Notes: generated by a model from the letters alone, not told the origin. Shown: positions 1 to 8,457, numbered from the stretch's first letter. The stretch: 64,000 nt of DNA from Gemmatimonadaceae bacterium (GCA_020846935.1 JADLCY010000004.1:20921-84920); one strand, 5' to 3'. Program-made: numbers and translations.

Positions 1-380
1 TGGCCGAGTGCGAGGTTGTACTCGTCAGAGCCCCGTTCGTCAGCGTGGCCGGTGAGGCGAATGCTCACGCCCGGGTTGGCGACGAGTACGCCGAGCTTGC
101 CGTCGAGCTGCGACTGGGCCTCGACGCTCAGGGCGTCCTGATCGTATTCGAAATAGATCACGCCGGTCAGCGTGGCGAGCGCGGCGGCAACCGCCGAGGC
201 GTTGGCGTCGGCCGTCGGAGCCGGGGCGCTCGTCGCGGGTGAAGAAGTCGAGCCGGTGGCGGCCGGCTGAGAGGGCGTTGGTGCGGGCGTGGGCGCTGCG
301 GTGGGTTTCGCCTTCTTGCACGCGCTAGCGAGCAGGACGAGACCGACGACGACAGTGAGGACGCGGCGCGAAGTCGACAT
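1..380 (-). CDS. pal: Peptidoglycan-associated lipoprotein (Pal/OmpA family), 3' end beyond left edge
   Basis: Outer-membrane lipoprotein that binds peptidoglycan and works with the Tol system to keep the envelope together. The visible part is the first 126 codons. ATG at 380 opens a signal peptide with a lipobox (LASAC, Cys22). A Pro/Ala/Thr-rich linker follows to about residue 55. The OmpA-like domain then begins with the VIYFEYDQ strand and reaches the motif TGHADERGSDEYNLALG, which is typical of Pal. The C-terminal part of the OmpA domain lies outside the window, so tol genes may follow to the left. A general OmpA-family lipoprotein is possible, but the HADERG motif favours Pal. Confidence 0.9.
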   Translation of the reverse strand, partial: MSTSRRVLTVVVGLVLLASACKKAKPTAAPTPAPTPSQPAATGSTSSPATSAPAPTADANASAVAAALATLTGVIYFEYDQDALSVEAQSQLDGKLGVLVANPGVSIRLTGHADERGSDEYNLALG

Positions 381-640
381 GACCAGGGCAGTGAAAGGAA
401 AGTTGACGTCCCGGCCGAAGGCTAAACCAATGCGCGACAACCCGTAAGTGCTGGTCAGGCTTTCATCTACGGTGCCGAGGCCGGCCGCTGTTTGGGGGAC
501 GGATTTCCGCGATGTTCCGTCACGCCCCGGCCGAACACATCGGGCGAAGCGCGGTAACCAGACCGCGCCGCCGGGTAGTAGCTTGAAAGCCCGTCAGGCG
601 ATCGCCCACCTGGCTGCGCTCAACCCCCCATCATCGTCAC

Positions 641-1042
641 ATGCCGTCTCGCCGCTCCGTACTTCGTCGTCTGGCCGCCGCGCTCGTGGTCGTTGCCTCC
701 GTCGGCGCCATCGCCGCCGTGGCCCCGGCCTACGCATCCGCTCGCCTTCACCTGTACCTCGTGAAGTCGGAGCCATCCAAGGGCGACACGGTAGCGACAC
801 CAAAGGCCGTGAAGCTCTGGTTCTCCGAGGCGGCGACGATCGCGGTGACCACGGTGCGACTGACGGGTCCCGATGGCAAGAACGTGGCCCTCGGCAAGCC
901 CACCTTTACCGGCGACGTCAAGCAGCCCGTGGAGGTGGCCGTGACCGGCGCCGTGAGCACCGGCCGGTACACGGTCGCCTACAAGACCGCATCCGGGGAT
1001 ATGCATCCCGTTACCGGCGAGTTCACCTTCGTCGTTCGTTAG
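641..1042 (+). CDS. CopC-domain periplasmic copper-binding protein
   Basis: Predicted periplasmic copper carrier of 133 residues. A Sec signal with an Arg-rich start (MPSRRSVLRRLA) and an Ala/Val core is followed by a CopC-type beta-sandwich. The opening HLYLVKSEPSKGD matches the family's HAxLxxSxPADG, and SGDMHPVTGEFTFVV near the C-terminus matches the conserved D-x-H strand. Both copper-ligand histidines are therefore probably present. The preferred signal cleavage site (after AYASA) would leave Arg-Leu before the first histidine, which is unusual for a histidine-brace CopC. The CopD-type membrane gene starts 3 bases downstream, the usual partner order. YobA-type naming is an alternative. 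Confidence 0.85.
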   Translation: MPSRRSVLRRLAAALVVVASVGAIAAVAPAYASARLHLYLVKSEPSKGDTVATPKAVKLWFSEAATIAVTTVRLTGPDGKNVALGKPTFTGDVKQPVEVAVTGAVSTGRYTVAYKTASGDMHPVTGEFTFVVR

Positions 1043-1045
1043 GCG

Positions 1046-1918
1046 ATGGTCGAGGCAGTTACGGCGGCGAGTGTGGCCGCCGTCCTGCGCTGGATCGCGT
1101 TCGTGGCGGCGTCGATCGTCTGCGGCGTCACCGCGAGCCGCTTCCTGCTGCCGCGTGAGGGACCCCACCCCACCCAGCGGGTGGCAGCGCTGGTTCGGAC
1201 CGCGGCGCTGGCGATCATCGCGACGCTCGCTGGTCGCATGGCGCAGCAGGCCCTGGCCTTTGCCGCGGAGCCTTCGGGTGCATGGGCGATGGTCCCCGTC
1301 CTGTTGGGAACACCCTGGGGATGGGCGTGGGCCGGCCAGGCCGCTGGCGCGATCACGCTCGCCCTTCGTCCGGGGCTGATTGCCACGTCGTCGCGTGCCT
1401 TCGTGGCGTGGCTCGTGACCGGCGTTGTTGTAGCGGCGCCGGCCTTTCAGGGACACGCCTTCGGGGCGCCGCGGCTGAGCGGGTACGCGACGGCGGCCGA
1501 CGTCGTGCACCTGGTCGCTGCGGGGCTCTGGATCGGTACGCTCTTCGTCATCGTCGTCGACCGGCTGCCCGGCAGCACGCCAGCGTCGGCGGGAGTGGTG
1601 ATCCGGGCCTTTTCGCCCTGGGCCCTGACGAGCGCGGCCACGTTAGGCGCGACCGGCGTCTTTGCCTCATGGCTGCACGTGGGCACGCTGCCGGCGCTCT
1701 GGGGATCGAGCTATGGCCGCATGGTGCTGCTCAAGCTGTCGCTCGTCGCCGCGGTGGCCGTAGTCGGAGCCATCAACTGGCGGCGGCTCACTCCCGGGCT
1801 CCTGCGACCGGACGGCGTGCAACGGCTCGCGGCATCGGCCCGCGTGGAACTGGCGCTCGCTGCCGCGGTGTTTGCCGCCACGGCCGTGCTGGTCGCCACG
1901 CCCCTGCCGGGCGAGTAG
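1046..1918 (+). CDS. CopD-family copper-handling integral membrane protein
   Basis: Polytopic membrane protein of 290 residues with about seven or eight hydrophobic helices. It is expected to receive copper from the adjacent CopC protein and move it across the inner membrane. CopD-like features are the helix pair around AFQGHAFG and ADVVHLVAAGLWIGTLF, the WLHVG motif, and SYGRMVLLKLSLV followed by INWRR. The His residues in FQGHA and VVHLVAAG are typical candidate metal ligands of the family. ATG lies 3 bases after the copC stop, so the two genes are surely co-transcribed. The direction of copper movement cannot be read from sequence. Confidence 0.87.
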   Translation: MVEAVTAASVAAVLRWIAFVAASIVCGVTASRFLLPREGPHPTQRVAALVRTAALAIIATLAGRMAQQALAFAAEPSGAWAMVPVLLGTPWGWAWAGQAAGAITLALRPGLIATSSRAFVAWLVTGVVVAAPAFQGHAFGAPRLSGYATAADVVHLVAAGLWIGTLFVIVVDRLPGSTPASAGVVIRAFSPWALTSAATLGATGVFASWLHVGTLPALWGSSYGRMVLLKLSLVAAVAVVGAINWRRLTPGLLRPDGVQRLAASARVELALAAAVFAATAVLVATPLPGE

Positions 1919-1950
1919 CCAACGCCAACCGTCGCGCCAGATTACTGCCC

Positions 1951-2742
1951 ATGCACCTGCGCTCCGGGCTCCTGCGGACGACACCGGTTCTGGCTGCCCT
2001 GCTTGGCGCGCACGCCTGCGACCGGTTGAGAGGCGAGACGGTCCCGCCGCCGTTCGAGGTCATCGCGCGCTACCCGCACGACACCGCGGCCTACACCCAG
2101 GGGCTCGTCTTCGAGAACGGTGCGCTCTACGAAAGCACCGGTCGCTACGGATACTCGCAGGTTCGCCGGGTGGACCTGCGCACGGGCTCGGCGCGCCGTA
2201 CCGCTCGGCTCGGCGACGATCGCTTTGGAGAAGGTCTCGCGCTGCTCGACGGCAGGCTCTGGCTCCTCACGTGGGAATCGCGCGTGGGGTACGTGCTCGA
2301 CGCTGCGACGTTGGCTGTCGTGGATTCGTTTGCGGTTGCGGGCGAGGGGTGGGGCCTGACGACAGACGGGCGGTCGCTCATCATGAGCGACGGGTCGGAT
2401 TCGTTGCGCGTCCTGTCGCCGATGACGAGGCAGGTCGAGCGCGTCGTGCACGTCACGCGCGACGGGTCGCCGCTGTCAAAGCTCAACGAGCTGGAGTTCG
2501 TGGATGGTGAGGTGCTCGCCAACGTCTACGAATCCGACTGGGTGGCGCGGATCGATCCCGCGACCGGTGTCGTGCGCGCACTGATCGACCTGGCCGACCT
2601 CTACCCCCGGGACCAGCGCCGGCCCGGAGACGACGTGATGAACGGCATTGCCCGCGGCCCGCAGCCCGGCACGCTGCTGGTGACCGGAAAGATGTGGCCG
2701 TGGCTCTGGCACATCCGTCTCAAGCCCGCAGCGCAGAGGTAG
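1951..2742 (+). CDS. Secreted glutaminyl-peptide cyclotransferase (plant/bacterial beta-propeller type)
   Basis: Converts N-terminal glutamine of peptides to pyroglutamate. The 263-residue product has a signal peptide ending near a Cys (GAHAC, a weak lipobox), so it is probably exported and perhaps lipid-anchored. Family hallmarks are FEVIARYPHDTAAYTQGLVF at the start of the propeller, YESTGRYGYSQVRRVDL, FGEGLALLDGRLWLLTW, EGWGLTTDGRSLIMSDGS, KLNELEFVDGEVLANVY and DVMNGIARGP. The conserved Glu in FGEGL and the WGLTTDG strand are intact. It starts 32 bases after copD and converges tail-to-tail with the next gene (4 bases apart), with no room for a separate terminator. Confidence 0.87.
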   Translation: MHLRSGLLRTTPVLAALLGAHACDRLRGETVPPPFEVIARYPHDTAAYTQGLVFENGALYESTGRYGYSQVRRVDLRTGSARRTARLGDDRFGEGLALLDGRLWLLTWESRVGYVLDAATLAVVDSFAVAGEGWGLTTDGRSLIMSDGSDSLRVLSPMTRQVERVVHVTRDGSPLSKLNELEFVDGEVLANVYESDWVARIDPATGVVRALIDLADLYPRDQRRPGDDVMNGIARGPQPGTLLVTGKMWPWLWHIRLKPAAQR

Positions 2743-2746
2743 GGGT

Positions 2747-3679
2747 TCACGGCACGACGTTGCTGGTATCGGCGAGCTTGCGGAGAATTTCCTCATAGTA
2801 CGGCTTCTCGCGCAGCGAAGCGCGCGACCCCGGAAAGTAGACCAGGCTGAGCGAGGCACCGAAGTCGTTCATGTCGGTGAGCACGATGGCCACGCGCTGG
2901 TCGCTGGAGAGTCGCGTGTTGTCGATCATCGGCGTGCTGAAGAAGCCGAGCGGGAACTCGACGACGTTGCGGCTCGCCGCGGAGGCCGCGAGCGCGCCCT
3001 GCGTCGGGGTCTCGATCTCGAGGCCAACCTTGAGCTCGCGCCGTTCCAGGTCTGCACCGGTGAGCGAAACACGGAAGCGCCGGCGGATGCCGTCGAGTGT
3101 GAGTTCGACGTCCTCGAGCTGTTCGGTCCGTGAGCCGCTCGTGAGGCTGTCGCTGAACACGACCGTCCAGTCGAAGCGCTTGCCGCCTGCCTCGAGCACG
3201 ATCATCTGCTTGCGCGTGACTTCGCGGGCGAGTTCGCTGAGGCGCTCTTCGTATCCGCGCTGGACGTCGCGCGACAGGCCGGAGCCGGCGATCTCGCGCT
3301 GGATGTGCTCGAACAGCGGCACGAGGTTCAGCGCTTCGTGAAAGTTCTGCGCGAGGAGCTCCATCTTGAGGAGCCTGGTCTCCAGCGTGGCCGACTTCGC
3401 GTCGAAGAAGGAACCGATGATGGACTGGAACATCTCCTTGCGCAGCGTGGCTTCCGACTCTTCACGCCGCGTCATCAGCTCCGAATAGAGCCGCAGCTTG
3501 GCCTCGTTGGACTGCTGGCGCTCGATGGTGCGCGAGCCCATGTAGCCCAGGCTGGCGACGGCGATGGCCGTGAGAAGGCCACCAAGCGGCGAGAGCACGA
3601 TCTGCAGAATGTCCCAGAAGTCCTTGTGATCGCGCGTGCGGACCGCGACCTCGGGCTCCTTTCCGCCGTTGCCGCTCAC
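2747..3679 (-). CDS. Membrane-anchored protein of unknown function with coiled-coil-like region
   Basis: I do not recognise a family. The 310-residue product has a charged N-terminus, then one clear transmembrane helix at about residues 24-46 (DILQIVLSPLGGLLTAIAVA). A long, highly charged helical segment from about residue 50 to 165 contains RREESEATLRKEMFQSI and is probably coiled-coil. The C-terminal part is beta-rich, with VELTLDGIRRRFRVSLTGA. Start is GTG at 3679, one base before the stop of the upstream gene, so translation is coupled to that gene. The topology resembles small bacterial envelope-tethered proteins, but that is only a shape resemblance. Confidence 0.62.
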   Translation of the reverse strand: MSGNGGKEPEVAVRTRDHKDFWDILQIVLSPLGGLLTAIAVASLGYMGSRTIERQQSNEAKLRLYSELMTRREESEATLRKEMFQSIIGSFFDAKSATLETRLLKMELLAQNFHEALNLVPLFEHIQREIAGSGLSRDVQRGYEERLSELAREVTRKQMIVLEAGGKRFDWTVVFSDSLTSGSRTEQLEDVELTLDGIRRRFRVSLTGADLERRELKVGLEIETPTQGALAASAASRNVVEFPLGFFSTPMIDNTRLSSDQRVAIVLTDMNDFGASLSLVYFPGSRASLREKPYYEEILRKLADTSNVVP

Positions 3680-3680
3680 G

Positions 3681-4007
3681 TCAGACCCGCTTGAGGACGT
3701 AACCGCCGTCCTTGCGTTCGAGGATCAGGCGGTAGCGCGCCGGCTTCTCGAACACGACGACGTCCACGGAGGCCGCCTTGCCCTCGTAGGTCAGAGTCAC
3801 GACGCACTTGCCGCTGCCCTTCGAGGCCAGGCGAAAGGATCCCGCGTCATCGGTCACGGCGCGCACGGTGTCCGCACCGCACGCCATCTGGATGGGCGCC
3901 TTGGCGACGTACTTCTCGCCGATGCGGACGTCGCCGAAGATCTCGCCGGCGAGCGTCGTGGTCGTGGCCAGCACAAGGGCAGGCAGGAGGGGCATCAGAG
4001 CAGACAT
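3681..4007 (-). CDS. Small exported protein with carboxypeptidase-regulatory-like fold
   Basis: About 108 residues from ATG at 4007. An alternative ATG at 4043 would only lengthen the n-region. A Sec signal (MSALMPLLPALVLATTTTLAG) precedes a beta-sandwich-like sequence with EIFGDVRIGEKYVAKAPI and TDDAGSFRLASKGSGKCVVTLTY. This pattern is seen in carboxypeptidase-regulatory (transthyretin-like) domains, where a default value is 'decorated' by a loop and then Gly-x-Phe-x-Leu. Two cysteines (MACGAD and GKCVV) could form a disulfide. Its stop is one base from the start of the membrane-anchored gene, so the two form an operon and may act together. No enzymatic motif is visible. Confidence 0.6.
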   Translation of the reverse strand: MSALMPLLPALVLATTTTLAGEIFGDVRIGEKYVAKAPIQMACGADTVRAVTDDAGSFRLASKGSGKCVVTLTYEGKAASVDVVVFEKPARYRLILERKDGGYVLKRV

Positions 4008-4143
4008 CGGAAGCGATTGGGTAGGGAAAGAGGCACGGAGCATGGCGAACAGGCAATGGCGCCACGAACTGCGGAAATGTCACCCCTCGCCCATCGGAAA
4101 GTTGCGACAGCGATGCGCGGATTGGCTCCGGTAGCCGTCGCTC

Positions 4144-4539
4144 CTACCGGAGGTGCTCTGCGTCGTACGCGAGCTGATCCAGAACGTCCATGGATTCGTC
4201 ATATCGGATCGTCCAGATGAGCAACCAGGCCTGCTCGACCCTGGCGCCAACGTCGGTCGGGAGCGAACGCAGGATCTCGGGCGGAAGCTCGGCGAGGGAC
4301 GCCTTCAGGTCAAAAAGGATCTGTTTCGCTTCGCCGGTCATGGTCCCCGAGAGCGCGCGCCGAGCCGCGTGAATGTTCCAGTGGAGCCAGCCGACGGGGT
4401 CGCTGCTGCGGTCTGGTGCGGGCTCATCGGTGAGGTCGGGCAGGTCGACGGCCTGGGGGAAGGTCGCCTTGAACCGGGCACGTTCCTCCGCCCACGGATC
4501 CTCGGGTTCAACACGTCGCGCAAACAGGCGACGAAGCAT
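4144..4539 (-). CDS. Conserved-looking hypothetical protein, 131 residues
   Basis: Function unknown. The open frame extends upstream to 4770, but that part is Arg/Ser-rich shadow sequence. The natural start is ATG at 4539 (MLRRLFARRVEPEDPWAEE). The product is acidic and helical, with repeated Leu spacing and conserved-looking Trp residues (VGWLHWNIHAARRAL, AWLLIWTIRYDESMDVLDQL). No signal peptide or membrane helix is visible, so it is probably cytoplasmic. The last residues resemble helical-hairpin or TPR-like packing, but no repeat can be delimited. It is separated by about 100 bases from the small exported gene and may share its transcript. Confidence 0.55.
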   Translation of the reverse strand: MLRRLFARRVEPEDPWAEERARFKATFPQAVDLPDLTDEPAPDRSSDPVGWLHWNIHAARRALSGTMTGEAKQILFDLKASLAELPPEILRSLPTDVGARVEQAWLLIWTIRYDESMDVLDQLAYDAEHLR

Positions 4540-4914
4540 CTCGAACACGGCTGTTTTCGGGAGGGAGTGGGTCTGCCGGGAACTCGACCGAGCGAATGTG
4601 CCGTTGGGACTCTCGCCGCGCCACGCAGTCGCGCCGCTGGTCGTGGGTCCGGTTGAGACCCCACGACCCAACGCGGCTCCCGCAGGAACACTTGACCGAT
4701 GACGGGCTGTCGCTCCTGAGGCCGGTACCCGGTGGGCAGGGACGAACCGAGCTGCACCGGGCCATCTCAACGAAGCCCTGGGTGCGGCGCCCGGCCGCCT
4801 GACCCCGCCGCCGCAGCGGGCCTAACTCCCGTTGGCGTCCAGACTCCATAGATTTCGCGCGTTCCGTCATCGTGCTCGGCGCTCCGGGCCCACCCAAACG
4901 GAAGGAGCCCTCGA
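4540..4914. other. Intergenic stretch between divergent small genes, with one hairpin
   Basis: I see no gene here. It separates the start of the minus-strand hypothetical gene from the plus-strand 79-residue gene and should carry both promoters, though I cannot pick out boxes with confidence. A hairpin with 9-bp arms (4639-4647 and 4660-4668, loop 12 bases) lies inside. It has no following T-run, so it may be a 5' leader structure or chance. Confidence 0.4.
4900..4907 (+). promoter_or_regulatory. Ribosome-binding site deciding a TTG start
   Basis: GGAAGGAG followed by a seven-base spacer to TTG at 4915. It is one of the clearest Shine-Dalgarno sequences in the window and the main reason for accepting the rare start of the 79-residue gene. 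Confidence 0.65.
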
Positions 4915-5154
4915 TTGGCTGCTTACAAGACCGAGCAACGCTTCCTGGTGCACCGCGGGGTCGAGTGCCACTTCGTCTCGTACGAGGGTCAGGCCGCCAA
5001 CCCCCGCAAGTCGCTCCCCGCTACGCCTCCGACGTGGTACTTCATGAAGTCCGGCAAGCGCTTCGCGGTCATGGAACAGGTCGCGGGCCAGAGCGAGGCG
5101 GAGGTGGATCGTCTGCTGCTGGGGTGGCTCGACTCGCTGGCTCTGGCTGGTTGA
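4915..5154 (+). CDS. Small hypothetical protein, 79 residues, TTG start
   Basis: Start TTG is supported by a strong ribosome-binding site, GGAAGGAG at 4900-4907, seven bases upstream. The product is compact and mixed: YKTEQRFLVHRGVECHFVSYEG, then TPPTWYFMKSGKRFAVMEQ, then an amphipathic C-terminal helix (SEAEVDRLLLGWLDSLAL). It has no signal, membrane helix or metal motif, so it is probably a small cytoplasmic beta-alpha domain. I do not recognise the family. The neighbouring TldD/TldE operon is on the other strand, and nothing shows a link to it. Confidence 0.6.
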   Translation: MAAYKTEQRFLVHRGVECHFVSYEGQAANPRKSLPATPPTWYFMKSGKRFAVMEQVAGQSEAEVDRLLLGWLDSLALAG

Positions 5155-5359
5155 CGCACTCGAGCTGCACGGCGCGGACGGCTGCACGCAGCGGTTTGAT
5201 TCACGTCGTCAAGGCCTCAGGGGTCTGACGGCGAGGAAGGACCGTTCGCCTTTCGGGCAGGTTCAGCGCTGGCCGCCCCGCGACTGCATTCGCGGACTAT
5301 TCGAGCGGCCCCAATTCAACGCCTGGTGCGAATGGACGTCGATCGTCCCTTGCACGACA

Positions 5360-5389
5360 AGGCCCGCCGGACGCAAATCCGGCGGGCCT
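5360..5389 (-). terminator. Intrinsic-type hairpin after the tldD-tldE operon
   Basis: Perfect 12-bp stem (AGGCCCGCCGGA pairing with TCCGGCGGGCCT) with a six-base loop, 20 bases beyond the tldE stop. There is no real U-run on either strand, which is common in GC-rich genomes, so termination may need a factor. It could also protect the 3' end of the transcript, or serve the plus-strand gene that ends about 200 bases before it. Confidence 0.7.
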
Positions 5390-5409
5390 GATTCGTGCCA
5401 CCGGCAGCC

Positions 5410-6822
5410 TCAAACGGCGTCCGACAGGCTCGTGAAGTTGAAGTCCCGCACCTTGATGGGCGGCACGATCACCGCCCCCCCCGCCTCGGTGCCGGCGAGG
5501 CGCTGCGGCCGACCCATCGCCTCGAGGTTGTTGAGCATGAAGAGCGGCGAGTCGTTGAAGCGGAAGTTCTTGAGTGACTTCGTGATCCTGCCGTTCTCGA
5601 TCAGGAAGGTGCCGTCGCGCGTGAGGCCGGTGTAGAGGATCGTCCGCGGATCCACCTCACGCAGGTACCACAGGCGCGTCACGAGCACGCCGCGTGGTGT
5701 GCCCGCGATCATCTGCTCGACGGATTGGTCACCACCCGTCATGCAGAACGACGTCGGCGCGCCAGTCGGTGCGACGCCCTTCTGCCTGGCCCAGAAGCGC
5801 GAGTAGTAGAGCGTCGCCAGCTTGCCGTTCTTCACGAACTCCTGCCGGCCAAGCGGCAGCCCGTCGCCATCCCATGGCTGCGCGCGCACCATGGGGTCGA
5901 ACGGATCCGCATAGATGTTCACGCGCTCATCCACGATCTTCTCGCCGATCTTCGTGCCGCCGCCCTGTTTGACGAACGGCGATCGCCCTTCGTCGGTCGC
6001 GCGCGCGTCGGCGTAAAACCCGATGAGCTGGCACAGATCGCCCACGGCCTGCGGCTCGAGGATCACGGTGTAGCGCCCGGGCTCGATGGCCACCGGTCCG
6101 CGTGACAGCCGCGCCTTGTCGATGGCGCGCTGGCTCACGGCCGCAAAGTCCACCTGCTGGGCGTCGTTGTGCTCGGCGCCCGCCCAGCCGGATCCGGTGC
6201 CATCCTTCGTGCGCACGGTGACCGTGTAGTTGGCGCTCGTCGAGCGGTGGTACGCAAAGTTGCCCGCGCTGTTGCCGTAGGCGTTGAAGCCCACGTTGGT
6301 GATGAGGAACCCGGCAGCGGTGAGATCGCCGGCCCGGCGTGCCGGCTCGAGCGCGGTCAGCGCCACCTTCGCCCGTTCCTCGGCGCTCATGTTCGCCACG
6401 GAGTCGAAGTACGCCTCGACGGGCTGGAACTTCTGCGGGCCGAGCTGTGGCATGGCTTCCGGGTCGTCCGGTGCGAGCCGTGCGAGCTTTTCCGACTTCT
6501 CGACCGCGGCACGGATCGAAGCCTCGGTCAGCTCGTTGGTGGTCACCACGGCGTGTTTGGGCCCGAAATGGCTCTGGATTCCCAGGGTCATGTCGCCAAT
6601 GCCGCCCGCGGTAGACATCTGATTGTCGGCAAAGCGGACGTTGGCCGCATAACCTCCGAACATCTGCACGTCGAAGGCTTCGGCCCTGGACATTCCCTTC
6701 ACTTGCGCGACGAGCGCCTCGCATTCATCGCGCGAGAGGATGGCCGCGGACGGCGCCGAGCTCCCGTCGCGTTCGAGCAGACGGCGGGGGCCGGAGAGGA
6801 CGTCGATGATGTCGTGTCGCAT
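5410..6822 (-). CDS. tldE: TldE/PmbA-family metalloprotease subunit
   Basis: Second subunit of the TldD/TldE heterodimeric protease (peptidase family U62), which trims peptides and unfolded proteins through the zinc site of TldD. Length of 470 residues fits. Visible features are the N-terminal domain (ECEALVAQVKGMSRAEAF), the FADNQMSTAGG strand, and a C-terminal domain with EPGRYTVILEPQAVGDLC, DPFDPMVRAQPWDGDGLP and GVLVTRLWYLREVDPRT. It lacks the HExxxH motif, as TldE proteins do. No signal peptide is evident, unlike its TldD partner. It starts 15 bases after the tldD stop, so the pair is an operon, and a hairpin terminator follows. Confidence 0.88.
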   Translation of the reverse strand: MRHDIIDVLSGPRRLLERDGSSAPSAAILSRDECEALVAQVKGMSRAEAFDVQMFGGYAANVRFADNQMSTAGGIGDMTLGIQSHFGPKHAVVTTNELTEASIRAAVEKSEKLARLAPDDPEAMPQLGPQKFQPVEAYFDSVANMSAEERAKVALTALEPARRAGDLTAAGFLITNVGFNAYGNSAGNFAYHRSTSANYTVTVRTKDGTGSGWAGAEHNDAQQVDFAAVSQRAIDKARLSRGPVAIEPGRYTVILEPQAVGDLCQLIGFYADARATDEGRSPFVKQGGGTKIGEKIVDERVNIYADPFDPMVRAQPWDGDGLPLGRQEFVKNGKLATLYYSRFWARQKGVAPTGAPTSFCMTGGDQSVEQMIAGTPRGVLVTRLWYLREVDPRTILYTGLTRDGTFLIENGRITKSLKNFRFNDSPLFMLNNLEAMGRPQRLAGTEAGGAVIVPPIKVRDFNFTSLSDAV

Positions 6823-6837
6823 GGGATGATGGCTCCG

Positions 6838-8457
6838 TTACGCCTTGCGGCCCGTGTTGATGACGTTGACCTGGCGGAAGCGCGCCGGCACGGAGCCGTG
6901 GCTCACCGCGTTGACCTGACCCGGCTGCCCCTTGCCGTCGAAGAACGAGCCCCAGACCTCGTAACTCCTGCGTCCGCCGATCATGTCCATGGAGTTCCAG
7001 AACTCGGGTGTACGGATCTGGTAGGCCACGTCCTTGAGCATCCCGACGATCTTGCCGCCGCGGATCTCGTGGAAGAGCTGGCCGCCAAACTGCGCGTTGT
7101 AGCGCTGCTGGTCGATGGAAAACGAGCCGTCGCCGACGATCGCGATGCCACGATCGGTCTGCGCGATAAGGTCCTCGAACGACAGGTCGCGCTCGCCGGG
7201 AAGCAGCGACACGTTGGGCATGCGCTGGAACTGCACGCTCGACCAGTTGTCGGCGTATGAACAGCCGTGCGATCGGGTGGGCCTGCCGTTCTTGTCGTAC
7301 CACCACCTGAGCCACGGCGCCTGCTCGCGTGTGGTCTGGTAGTCGTTGACGACTCCGCCCTTGATGATGAGGAAGTCATCGGGCTGCACGCCGTCGTCGT
7401 CGTACCCGATGGTGGAGAGCGCCCCGGGCTGCGAACGATCGCCCTGGATGTTCATGAAATCCGGGCCGTACCTGAACGTGCCAAGGTGTTTCTCGGGCGG
7501 CGCAACGAAGGACGTGCCGGCGTAGTTGGCCTCGTATCCCATCGCGCGATCGAGCTCCGTGGGGTGTGCGATGGCCTCGTGAATGGTGAGCCACAGGTGC
7601 GAAGGATGCAGCACGAGGTCATAGCGGCCCACGTCCACCGGCTTTGCCTTGAGCTTTTCGCTCGCCTCTTCGCCCCACTTGCGCGAGTTCTCGACGAGAT
7701 TTGCCTGCTGCACCCACTCATACCCTCGCCCAACGGGCGGCAGCGTGTTGCCGCGGTTCTGGAAGTCGGTAAAGTCCGACGAAACCGCCGTGAACTGCTG
7801 CTGCAGCGCGCTTTGCACGACGGTCTGCGCAATCACCGAGCCGTCGGTGTTGGCGTAATTGCGCTCCATCCGACGAAAGAAGAGGCCGCTGAACACGTAC
7901 TTCACGTTCGGCGCCTTCATGCCCTCGGTGTTCGCGCGAATCAGCAGGTCGGCCTTTTCCTCGATCGGAATGGTGAATGGATCGATGGTAAAGGCACTCT
8001 TCCAGGTGGCGTTGGGGTGCGCCGGTGCCGCAGCCAGCTCCACGGAACGGTCACGGGCCACGCGGTTGGCCCTGGCGATCGCCGCGGCTTCGCGGGCCGC
8101 GGCGGCAACGCCAGCCTTGGTCAGGTCGCGTGAGGCAGCAAAACCCCACGTGCCGTCGACGAGGGCACGCACGCCAACGCCGATCGAATCCGTATCGACG
8201 ACGTTGAGGATCTGCTTTTCGCGTGTGAACACGAAGTTCTGCTGGTAGCGCCCGATGCGCGCGTCAGCGAACGACGCACCGGCCAAGGTGGCGGCGCCGA
8301 GTGCTTCGAGGAGCAGCTCCTTGACCGAAGCGTCCATGGCATCTGGCGGGGCGGTCGCCAGTGGCGTGGCCGCCTGCGCCCGGGAGAGTGCGCCCCCGAT
8401 CGCCACGGCGCCGGCGGCGGCGGTTCCCTGTTTCAGAAAGTCGCGACGAGATGACAT
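6838..8457 (-). CDS. tldD: TldD-family metalloprotease with Tat signal peptide
   Basis: Catalytic subunit of a TldD/TldE protease, 539 residues. The zinc motif HEAIAH (residues 293-298) sits in a conserved block HLWLTIHEAIAHPTELDRA, followed by MGYEANYAGTSF. The N-terminus is MSSRRDFLKQGTAAAGAVAIGG, a twin-arginine signal of the kind also used by exported cofactor enzymes. The protein is therefore predicted to act outside the cytoplasm, whereas the well-known E. coli TldD is cytoplasmic. TldE follows after 15 bases. The C-terminal ligand region (DLIAQTDRGIAIVGDGSFS) looks intact. Identity is firm; the substrate is unknown and no peptide precursor is obvious nearby. Confidence 0.9.
   Translation of the reverse strand: MSSRRDFLKQGTAAAGAVAIGGALSRAQAATPLATAPPDAMDASVKELLLEALGAATLAGASFADARIGRYQQNFVFTREKQILNVVDTDSIGVGVRALVDGTWGFAASRDLTKAGVAAAAREAAAIARANRVARDRSVELAAAPAHPNATWKSAFTIDPFTIPIEEKADLLIRANTEGMKAPNVKYVFSGLFFRRMERNYANTDGSVIAQTVVQSALQQQFTAVSSDFTDFQNRGNTLPPVGRGYEWVQQANLVENSRKWGEEASEKLKAKPVDVGRYDLVLHPSHLWLTIHEAIAHPTELDRAMGYEANYAGTSFVAPPEKHLGTFRYGPDFMNIQGDRSQPGALSTIGYDDDGVQPDDFLIIKGGVVNDYQTTREQAPWLRWWYDKNGRPTRSHGCSYADNWSSVQFQRMPNVSLLPGERDLSFEDLIAQTDRGIAIVGDGSFSIDQQRYNAQFGGQLFHEIRGGKIVGMLKDVAYQIRTPEFWNSMDMIGGRRSYEVWGSFFDGKGQPGQVNAVSHGSVPARFRQVNVINTGRKA

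Noticed and set aside
4915..5154. 79-residue gene as a precursor peptide for TldD/TldE
   Set aside because: It lacks a Gly-rich or Cys/Ser/Thr-rich core and a leader boundary, sits on the other strand, and looks like a small folded domain.
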